DNA from: Brachionus plicatilis | Taxonomy: Eukaryota; Rotifera; Eurotatoria; Ploima; Brachionidae | Assembly: GCA_010279815.1 (NCBI GenBank) | Contig: QEOQ01000206.1 | Coordinates: 610,147-674,146 of the forward strand | Direction: 5' to 3' | Length of the DNA stretch: 64,000 nt | Part shown: positions 50,626 to 60,700 of the stretch, piece after piece | Layout: every line of letters starts with the position of its first letter | How positions within the stretch are numbered: position 1 is the stretch's first letter | Notes under the pieces: generated by a model | Databases searched by the model: none | What the model was told of the DNA's origin: nothing | The model's input: only the letters and a program-made list of their open reading frames with translations | Program-made: the position numbers and the translations under genes

Positions 50626-51042
50626 ATGAATAAAAATATTCTATTGGCTCAATCTTATGGCCCGTATCAATTCTGGACAGGAAACCAATACGTGGAAAAG
50701 GACATATTGAAATATGACGACGCTGCTCGGGCTCAAATCGAGCAAATAGTTGTTGAAGAAATGGCCTGGAGAAGTCTACTACATAAAAAAACGTTAGACG
50801 ATACTATTTTCCGTATTAAGGAACAATTGAGTGGCGCAGGACTTAATATTCGTTTCGCTAAAAATAAAAGTAGCTTGGAAGGACTTCAGATGAAAATAAA
50901 AAGATTTCTTATGCCATACAACCCTACTAATATTATTTATTTTCAGGTTCAGAGCCAAAAAGTTAATTCTAAAATGGAATTAAAAAGAAGGCTCTACCTT
51001 TTTGATTTCGAATCAATGAAGTTAACGTATTTTGAAAACTAA
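50626..51042 (+). CDS. orphan ORF, 138 aa, intronless
   Basis: An intact frame from ATG (context TTTAATATG). The sequence begins MNKNILLAQSYGPYQFWTGN and contains mixed charged and hydrophobic residues typical of a folded globular protein, with a conserved-looking middle (DDAARAQIEQIVVEEMAWRS) and a basic C-terminal half (LQMKIKRFLMPYNPTNIIYF). No signal peptide, membrane segment or known motif seen. It lies between the Helitron relic and the tRNA-like relic, inside the large intron and on the same strand as the filamin-like gene. It could be transposon cargo, an ORF of an unrecognised element, or a nested host gene. Its intactness among dead elements is notable. Confidence 0.5.
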   Translation: MNKNILLAQSYGPYQFWTGNQYVEKDILKYDDAARAQIEQIVVEEMAWRSLLHKKTLDDTIFRIKEQLSGAGLNIRFAKNKSSLEGLQMKIKRFLMPYNPTNIIYFQVQSQKVNSKMELKRRLYLFDFESMKLTYFEN

Positions 51043-51461
51043 AAAGTCAATGGAGTGACAATCTCATTCTTTTAACAGCCAAATGCATCTCGAAAAATAA
51101 ATATAAATAAACTTTTTACCTAAACTCTAAACTTATCATCATATCAAACTTAATTTAATTAATTTGATTGTATTTTTTTGATTCCATTTTACAATTTATT
51201 TAGTTATAAAGAAAAAGATTGTTAGATTAACGTATTTGCTCGAATTTAACGTCGTTATATAATCTTTTTAATGTTGTAAGACCCTGTCGTTAATTCTGAA
51301 TACCCAGATATTACGACCTGTCGTTAAAATCTAGCAATTACGTTAATATTTGTTGCTTCAAAATTTCCTGAATCATTTTTCAAATTGTAAATTATGTTAA
51401 CTAATGTTTTGCTCAATCTTTTCATTTAAATTAATTTAATTTAATTTTCAAGTTGTCTAAT

Positions 51462-51535
51462 GTAAGACTCAGTAGGGTACTGGAAAGCATGATGAACATC
51501 TAATCCAAAGGTGGTGAGTTCGTTCTCCTTTGGTT
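51462..51535 (+). pseudogene. tRNA-Arg(UCU)-like relic
   Basis: The order GACTCAGTAGGGTACTGG (D-arm like), GAACATCTAATCCAAAGG (anticodon arm with TCT followed by AA) and GTGAGTTCGTTCTCC (T-arm with the GTTCG box) follows the layout of an animal tRNA-Arg with anticodon TCT. The T-stem pairs poorly and no acceptor stem closes, so it is not a working tRNA. A tRNA-derived SINE head is an alternative. Confidence 0.35.
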
Positions 51536-51989
51536 CGAAAATAACTATTAGATTCTTTTATTATAAAATATTGAAATTGCAATATTTGATTAGATTGCTT
51601 GATGGTAGACTCCATACATAGCTTATATTATTAGAAGATTAGACGAAAAATATTTTAATTTAGTTCCATTTATTTGACAAAAATTTTTTTTCAAATTTGA
51701 CGCCAATTTTTTGAAAGTTGGCGCCATTTTACAAGTTGGCCACCCAAAACATTCGATGGTACGGCAATTTTGGACCGGGTATTTTAAGTCATTTTTGAAT
51801 TAAATTCCTTCAAACCGCTGTTGCTTCAGCAATGACCCAAGTTTCATTTTTTCAGACTCCTTATTCTCTAATTAATTCAAATATCAAGTAGAAAATCCAC
51901 TAAATTTTTTGTTTAGAATTATTAAAATAATTTTTTTCAATTTTTAAAATAAAAATCTCAACAAAACTTTCATTTAATTTAAATATTTA

Positions 51990-52570
51990 ATACATTCATC
52001 GGAGAATCAAGCCTTTTATACAAAGAAGCCGCCAAAAAATAAAGGAATTCACTCAAAGATTTAATCAAAGTCAACATTTCAAGTGATTTTTTCGACACCG
52101 ATAAAATTGCAATTTTGTACCGAGCTACTTTAACACATACATATGAATACAAAGATACACCAGGACACAATATTACAATTCAAAAAGATTATAAATTCTT
52201 TTCTTTCCTAGCATGTCAGGCGACCAAATAAAACCAGTTGTTATCGGTAAAAATGGGAACCCGCGGTGCTTCAAAAAAAATTATTTTAGTTCCTTCCAGT
52301 TTATTTTAGATTCAATTCAAAGAATTAATTTAGTTCTTCGGGAGAATGCTAGACAACTTTCAAGTAATTATTCAATACACCAATGATATATATGAAGTTT
52401 TCAATGATATATATGAAGTTTTCAAGTAACTATTCAATACACCAATGATATATATGAAGAACTCTTCAAAGTTGAGAGCCAGAGCGAATATGTGAACGAC
52501 CTGTAATGGCTACTAAATAAGGTAGACTTTGAACACGAAATTAACATCACAAAAAAATGCAAATTCTAAT
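51990..52570 (+). pseudogene. pogo/Tigger-type transposase relic
   Basis: The + strand reads, with one in-frame TAA and frame changes: FDTDKIAILYRATLTHTYEY (the first catalytic Asp region, like NADETGLFYRALP), KDYKFFSFLACQA, then from ATG 52213 SGDQIKPVVIGKNGNPRCFK, the hallmark G..K..PLVIGKSKNPRCFK segment of pogo/Tigger/CENP-B-like DDE transposases, followed by QRINLVLRENARQL where LLLDNAxxH is expected. The second catalytic Asp is therefore replaced. Tandem duplications follow (52361-52459) and then a C-terminal stretch NDIYEELFKVESQSEYVNDL. N-terminal HTH domains are not seen. The element is dead. Confidence 0.75.
52361..52459 (+). repeat. nested tandem duplication inside the transposase relic
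   Basis: CAATGATATATATGAAG occurs at 52381, 52402 and 52443, and CAAGTAA(T/C)TATTCAATACAC at 52361 and 52423. This shows a 21-bp tandem duplication followed or preceded by a larger (about 62-bp) one. Confidence 0.9.
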
Positions 52571-53580
52571 TTGTACAAAAATAATAATTTGAAACTTGTA
52601 AGAAAAACAGTTCAGTATAAGAACACTTCCGAACAGTATTCAATAGGCAAAACGATGATAATACCAAACTCTAACAGCCTGGCAAGTTCAATGTTATGTG
52701 TCGAAGTGATTACGGTGTAATATTGGCTCATACTTTTTTTAAAATTTTTATTTAAAAAAATTTTTTTAAGAAAAAATTATTACAAAACTCTATTTCTAAG
52801 ACAGCGTCACCTTATTTAAACCTTATTTAACGTGACGTCGAGCAAGTGGTCGGAAATTAGCCTCTGCCTAACAATTAATAAATAAGTAATTTGTTTGTGT
52901 TTTTTTTCTTATTTTATTGTGAAAGTAATTAAATATAAAAATATCATGATATCTAATAATTAACTAATTAATCTAAACAATGATTAAAAAATTATGTTTT
53001 ATTGTTTTTTTATTATTGAAAAAAATGGAAAAAAATTTAATGATCCATGAATCTGTGATTTTAAAATATTTATCAGAAAATTATCCAAAATTTTGATCAC
53101 GATGAATTTGATTCTTATATTTTCATTGAAAATTAATCATGGTATGTTATTATTAATGATGATATGATGAATGAAAACTAAAATAAAGCTTTTGATCTTT
53201 GTATTTAATAAAATTTAAAAAAAATCTGGTATTTAATTAACACATCTCTTAGGTCTATAGATTAAAATTCTATATACATTTGTCGAGAAATATTTGAGAT
53301 TGAAAATCAATTTTTTTCTTTATCCTTATAGTCAAATAAGCTAATTACGATTAAGAAAAAAAACATTAAAATACAAAGATTTAATAAATTTTCAAAATTT
53401 ATCTTATCTTTTTGTAAGTAATTTTTATTTTGTATGTATTTTATTATCTTTTTTTTTAAGTATTGTGGATTTTGTTAGACAACAGAACAAAAGTAATCAA
53501 TCTTAAAACTTTTTTTTCTAAGTGATCAAAATTGGTTCTGAAAATTATATCAGCTGATAGATTCAATGCATCACTTAGAC
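52571..53580. other. AT-rich stretch between transposase relic and MITE
   Basis: No supported feature. A 63-codon ORF at 52529-52720 is Asn/Ser-rich and has no family feature. Confidence 0.4.
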
Positions 53581-53945
53581 AGGGCTTAGTGAAATTCATC
53601 ACAAAATGATAAAAAGAACAAATATAATAAAAAAATTGAATAACTTTTTTTCTAAATGTTTAAACTTAATTCTGTAAATGCAACATAGTGCAACATTCAA
53701 AGTTGTATCAATTATCAAAGTCTGCTAAATTTGCAGAGTTTAGCAGAAATTAAATTTAAATGTAATCGAGCGTAGTGCATTCTGCAGGGATATTGCACAT
53801 CATTAGCAAACTTTTACAGTTGAAGCAACTTTGAATGTTGCACCATTCTGCATTCACAGAATTAATTTTAAACTTTTAGAAAAAAAGTTATTAAAATTTT
53901 TTACACTTTGCTCTGTTCTTTTGTACTGAACTTCACAAAACCCTT
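53581..53945. mobile_element. palindromic MITE, copy 2
   Basis: The same element as 23901-24270 in the same orientation: left end AGTGAAATTCATCACAAAAT, right end complementary to AAAGGGTTTTGTGAAGTTCA, and centre CTGCTAAATTTGCAGAGTTTAGCAG. Differences from copy 1 are scattered substitutions, and the arms have kept their complementarity. It lies in the large intron of the second filamin gene. Confidence 0.9.
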
Positions 53946-54733
53946 TAACAAGCTTTTGTAAAAAATGTCTCAATAAATCTGCTCATAAAATATAAAAGTA
54001 TATTAAACTGCAGAGTATTAGAAGAAGCTTGGTTAAAATGATGTATTACACTATTTTACAAATTTGCCCATCTTTAACAAAAAAAAAGATAAAATTTTTT
54101 GTTTGGTTTTTTTTTAATATTTATTATATTTTTCTTTTGTATCGAACTTAACATAACTAAGTATGTTTCAAAGTGAATGTTTATCAAAAAATCAATCATG
54201 TGAGAACGCAATCGCGACTGATACATTTCTTTTAAGTTCACCATTTAATTTGAATAAAAAAATTCAAATAAACTATTTAATTTGCTTTCTCCTTTTTACA
54301 CTTGTTTACAAATGCTTCAATTTCTCCAAGCTATCTATTTAATTGATTCGAATAAGTTTGAGATTGGACATGATTTTAATTGACTTCCATTTTACTTTCG
54401 TGGTCTAAAAAGCAAAGCTTTGATCTTTATGACAAATGAAAAAATGAAAATAGATTTTATTCAAAAAAAATAATAAAAAAACTAAATTAAATTTTTCTTT
54501 ATTTAGAGCGAGCCTCAAAATTTCTAATTAAAAAAACTTCAAGTTGATAAATTAGTGAGTTTTTTTTCATTGTCAATTCGTCTAGATAAAATATTTTCAA
54601 AACAAAAGCAATACCAAATTAAAGGACAATTAAAAATTCTCATTAGACTTGACCAGAATATTCTCATGATAAATTTAAACTAATTCAACAAAACTATACT
54701 GTTTGGCTTACTAGTTGGTTTTTTTTTTCCACG

Positions 54734-57700
54734 ATGACCAAACAAGCGGAAACGTCAAACAATTCAGAGCATGAGCAAATCGAGGAGCAAATTAAGTGTA
54801 GAAATTTATTGGACAAAGATACCAACTCTAATGATAACGTTCTGGATTTTTTCCACATTAAACAATTGGACAACGATGAACAAAATTTTCAAAAATCTAT
54901 AAAAAACTCAACAGAATCAGGTGCTTTTTCATCAAATACCTCTTACAAAGCCGACTATAGCACAACATCGTCCCGAATATCCAATTGTTCCCAAACTGGA
55001 AAACACAAACAATCAGCTGAATTGAATTCAATTGAGAAAAAACAAGCAGAATTTAAGTACGACCAATCTTGGAGCAGCTCAGACCAAGAGTCAAGTCTTC
55101 TGGACATATCTTTTTCTTCTTCAGTCAACTCTCAACTTTTGGAATCAAGCTCACATTTTGAGCCGTTCTCAACCTCTGTGACAAACATTACCGACTTTTC
55201 TGAATCTTCTTTTATGGAGCCGAAAAAAGACCAGATAAAAATCAGCCAAAAAACCTATTTGGGACCTGGCGCGAATCTCAAAGCTGTAGAAGATGGTTGG
55301 ATTATGAGGGAGACAGTGATCAAATCAGTGAAAAAAAATAATCTCCAAAAAGGAACTTCGTGCGAAAAAAGATCTAAAAGTAGACAGAGACAAGGTTGCT
55401 CGACTTTGGACAATAAGTTTAAATATTCCATCTATCCTGTCACACTACGCTATTATCTTCATCTTTACAATGAAAAGCAAAAAAAATTTGACCAAAAAAA
55501 AAATATACCCTTGCTATATAACAAAACTATGTCGCCAAGTGTTTCAAGTAAATCATCTTCAAGTAACTCGTCAAGCTACTCGGTCGATTTGGCTACAAAA
55601 AAAAAAATTAAGAATAAAGAATATGAGTTGAACACGTCAGATTCGTCATTTGATTTTGAAATGATAAATAAAACAAATGCAACTTTGGGTTCTTTGGTAT
55701 CTAGTGAAACAAACAAATTAAAAAATAAAAACAGTAAATCCACTGCTGATTTGGAGTTTGAGCTTACACAAATTATAGATAAGATAATATCGAGGAAAGA
55801 GCGGAGCAAGTCCGAGTACAGGCGAGATGCACGTGGAAAGGATAGCAGTCAGTCAAGATGTCGCTCTAGACAAAAGATAAAAAGTAACAATCGAGCAAGC
55901 AAAAGTTATGATCAAAAGTATTCAAGTCGAAATTTGGTTGATTCATCGGAGAATTCATTAGGTGATTCTAAATAAATTCATATTGATAAAAATAATTATT
56001 TTTCTTTTTAGACATGAAGCATTCGAGGGTAATATTTTCTAAATTGTTTCAAATAATAATTTTTTATCCTAATCAAATGGAAAAATAAAACCTAAATAAG
56101 AATAAAATATTTATACAGTCTTTTCCAGGAATTTTAACTTTTTTATAGATTAGTGGAACTGCTAGGAAGAGTAAAGTTAAGAGAAATGGAATAGAAGTCA
56201 TATAACCTTTTTCTGAATATGCTATAAATATAGTTAAAATTTTTGAAAAATAATTATTTAATTCAAAAATCAAATGGTTTAATTTTTTGTGTTTGAATAA
56301 AAAAATTATCCACTGTTGAAATAACATTTAATAAGTGTGATGTTTCAAATATTTTTTAAGTTTCAATAAAAAATAATTTTAAGTTAATATTCCAAGCATT
56401 TACATATTTGAAATTTTACTCTTTAGTGAAATAATTAGTTTAATTTTTATTAGAATTTTGAAAAAAATATTGAAAATTTTTTATTTAACTTTTAAATAAT
56501 TCAATTAGATTTATATTTAAATTCAATAGTTGAAAAACTGTGTTTTCTTTTATAAATTTTGACTATGGGTTTGTGATTTGATGAGCCTTTAAATAATTTT
56601 TTAACGCTCTGTTTTGAAAGCAGTAGTTAGATTTTTTTAACTTTTAAATATATATGGCATTTAAATTTAAAAGTTAAAAAAAAATTTTGAATATTTTGAA
56701 ATTAAAATTAAACTAATTATTTCACTAAAGAGTAGAATTTCAAAAATGAAAATGTTTGAAATATTAACTTAAAATAATTTTCTATTGAAACTTAAAAAAT
56801 ATTTGAAACATCGCACTTATTAAATGTTATTTGAACAGTAGATACATTTTGTTTTTCAAACAAAAAAAACTAAACCATTTGATTTTTGAATTAAATAATA
56901 TTGTTTACACCTAAGAAAAAAATTAATTTAGAGATTTAACCTTTTTCGTTGCTCTATTCCAAGTTGAAAATTTTAATTTTGAATTTATTTAGTGTTAATC
57001 AGTGGTCTAAAGAAACCGGTCCAGACATGACTGGAAAATGTCAGTCTTGGTTTAACTTCACTTTCTAAAATTGGACTGGTTATAAGACAGGTAGTTTTTA
57101 TCAAAAAAAATTATTTTCTTATATTTTAGATAAAAATAATTTTCTGGAATTCATACCTATGAGATAATTAAAACTTTAAAATTTTACTTCATATTCAATA
57201 TTTTAAAATTTATTAAAATTAATAAAAAATATTACTGTTCAAAAAAAAATTGACGGGTAGCGTGATCGCACTCACGGACAATACTACTCAATGATCTGAT
57301 AGAATTGTTAAATCATTATTTAAATTATTTCTAATCTTATTAAAAATCTTAGAAAAACTAATTATTAATTTTCTTCATTATTTTTGATCCGTTATCATAG
57401 TATATTATACATTCCAAAATTAACCTCTTTAGCCAAAACAATTTTTAAACTAAATTAAATTATTAATCAGAAGCAATTTTATATATGGGCTTTAAGCTCT
57501 AAGCTATTTACATTGAACATGCTATGAAGATAATTTAATTTCAAAAACATTTTTTATAAGTTATATTTAATTATTTATTAACCGGTTTCTATTAGAATTT
57601 TTTTTTAAATTTAAAAATGAAAATAATAAAAAAAAACATTTATATTAATTTAAAAAAATCAATTCCAATCAAAACTATTTATGTAGACTTTTGCAAAACA

Positions 57701-60700
57701 AAAATGTGAAAAAAATAAGAGATTTGCATAAAAAGTCATCTTAAATTTGTTTTAATTTACTAGGAATCATCTCAAGCAAGCAAAGAAGTAAAATTCTCAA
57801 GTAATATTTTATTAATTGTTTTATTAGTAATGGCACACATTTAAATGCTAGTTCAAAAATTCAAAATGCTAGGTATTTAAAAAAATAAAATAGATATTTA
57901 AAAAAAAATAGTAGGTAAAAATTTCATAGTGCTATGTAAAAAAATCAAATTACTAGCCTGTTTGATAAAAATGCTTTTTTAAAACAGGAAGAAAGTAATA
58001 GAGAGTCTCTTTTGGGTATTAGTTCATTGAATCATTGATTAAATAAATAAGAGCGAATTTATTACTAAAATAATTTAAATTTATTAATAATAATGAATTT
58101 ATTATTAAATAAAAAAAAATATGAAAAAAATTATATTTGATTGACAGTCTCAAAATTAACAATCATTTTATTTTACCTAACTAATTTTTATCTATACATT
58201 ACATTTAAATTTGCCTAGAAATATCAATAAATAATACCTAGCAAAAAATAATTTCTATCTTAGCTTTTTACTTACCTAGCAAATTCAACTTTATACTTAG
58301 CGAATATTTTTAATTACCTAGCATTTTGAATTCTTTAACTGGCGTAAATAATTAAAGTCATTGGTAATAATACTGATTTAATTTTAATTGTTTAGTTGAT
58401 ACTACCAACTCAGGTGGAGGATTAGTGACAGCAGAAATTAAACTAGATAACCAAATGGTGACATTTGATTTGAAAAAAATCAACGACACAAATTATGAGC
58501 TTAAGCTTATACCAAGACAAGTTGGAGAATACAAAATTTTTATGTTTTTAAACAATCAATCAGTCAAGGGATCGCCCTTTTCGGTCAAAATTGAATCCCT
58601 AGATGGCACTAAAATTACAAAAAACTTATCTTTTAATAAAATTCAAAGTCAACAAGTAAATGAACCAGATTGCAGGTATTTTGATGACAATTTTGACATG
58701 AGTACTCGCAAAATAATCAACAATTCTAATCATACTTTTAAAACTGATGTGTTCGAGTTGTCAAACAGAAATGAAGATTTAATTGTAGGTGAACAAGTTA
58801 GACTAAATGGTAATATTTCTGAATACTTATTAATAAAAATTTATTTAAATAATTTTAATTTATTTTTAAGTAAGAATTATTGATTATGGACAAAAATCAA
58901 ATCAATTATCGGAAACAAAAATTGACACAAAAGTAACACATAACGAAAAATTAGTCAAACACAAAGTTGAGCTTTCTCAGAGTGGAATATATCAGATAAA
59001 ATTTTTACCAGCCGAAACTGGCATCTATAATGTATTTTTTTTCAAAAATGGAACTAAAATTGAAGGTAAAATACAAAAAATAATATATTAAAAAAAGCTT
59101 AAATTTTATTTAGGCTGTCCATACAAATTGAATGTTAAAGGGCGATTTTTAAGAGAGATAAAAAAAACAAAATATGCCCAAATTGGCGTTCCTTATATTC
59201 TGAATGGTAAAGTGAATTTTTGTGCGTTGAAAATATCTTAAATTTTTGTTAAGTTGAGTACTGTAACGTTACCAACCTGAAAGCCATTGTATTTACAGAA
59301 AAAACTTCATCCAGTTCACTGCCTTTAAAATCTAATAAAACCATAGCCAAATTGATTAATTTACCTGTTGAAAAAATCATTCAAAGTGATTCAAAACTAA
59401 GACTCAAATTTGTTCCCTTGCATGCCTCTGAACATGTAATCGATATTGTCGACAATGGAATTTCTATCGAAGGATTTCCTCTAAAAATCAATGTTTTTCC
59501 TAGTAATGAAATTTTTTTGGTTACCGAAAACACAAACGGAACCCAAAAAGGTTCTTTGGCAAGATTTAGGATTTATTTAAATGGAATTAAAGACTCGCTC
59601 AACATCAAGATTACAAGTAAATAAATACTCAATTTTTACTTATAAATAAATAAAATTCTATTTAGATATCGATTCAGGAAATAGTCAATTTGCCACATTT
59701 TTACTTGATCAAGAGTACCAATTGTCAAATCACATTTTTGCTGCTTTGGGAAAATTTTTAAGAATTGACCAGAATCGGATAAAAAATAGGGATGTAACAA
59801 TTGAAAATGGTAAAATTATAATTTTTGTTTTTTGATTAGTTTTTTTTTTTAATAATTATTTTAAAGGTTATACTCGAGTTATTTTTACGATTGAAGAAGA
59901 AGAGCAAATGCCGAATAATTCCGTTTTAAAAATTTTAAAAAATATTATAGAAAACAAAAAATTTGTGATCATAGATTTATCTTTAAATAAAACTATTAAA
60001 GCATTAACTAATTCGTTTAAATTTGGTAATTTTCTTTTAAATAAGTAAATAAAAAATATTAATTTTTATTCCAGGGGCAAAAGGGGAGAATGTTGGCTTC
60101 AAGTTGACAAAGCAGACAAACATGCCTTTCGACTATTTAGGTGAATTCGAGCCCTCAGCAATTGGTCGATACAGAATTGACGTAGAAAATTTCAATATCC
60201 CAATTAATAATTCACCTTTTTTTATCAATGTTTTTGACCCAAATTTAATTAAAATTGTAAATATTCCTTCAACTATAAATGTGGGTGATGAAAATTTCAT
60301 CGAAAGTAAGTCTAATTATACTCACCTTAACTAATTAGCAAAAAAAAATATTTTTTTAGTCGACCGATCTTTGACTGGATTTTCCGAACTTGAAACCACA
60401 ATTCTGGCACCTAGTGGAATAAAATTGCCTTTTAAAATCGAGTCTTCTCAAAATCATAAAATTCGTTTTATAGCTAGAGAAATAGGAATACACAAATTCT
60501 CGGTCAAATTAGGCGATTGCTTAATCACAAGTAAGCTTTTTTATTTTACCAAGAAAAAAATTTGATTTAGTTCAAAAAAATTTTTTTATCAAAAAATTGT
60601 CAAGAAATTTTATTATTGTGATTCCTTAAAATAATGTAAGAGAATAAAATAAAAGATTAAGACGAAGTATCTCCTTAAGATTGGTAATTCCATAATCTTA

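Larger units (their letters stand above)
46112..58395 (+). other. 12.3 kb intron (long form of gene B/C) rich in transposon debris
   Basis: If exon 46161-46327 is skipped, the donor at 46112 joins the acceptor at 58395 in phase 1 and completes an Ig repeat (SSFM plus VDTTNSGGGLV). The interval holds the alternative terminal exon, the Helitron and pogo relics, a tRNA-like relic, an orphan ORF, a MITE, two foldback elements and the alternative first exon at 54734. Confidence 0.5.

Noticed and set aside
52529..52720. 63-codon Asn/Ser-rich ORF
   Set aside because: Starts inside the pogo relic in another frame; no features of a real protein.
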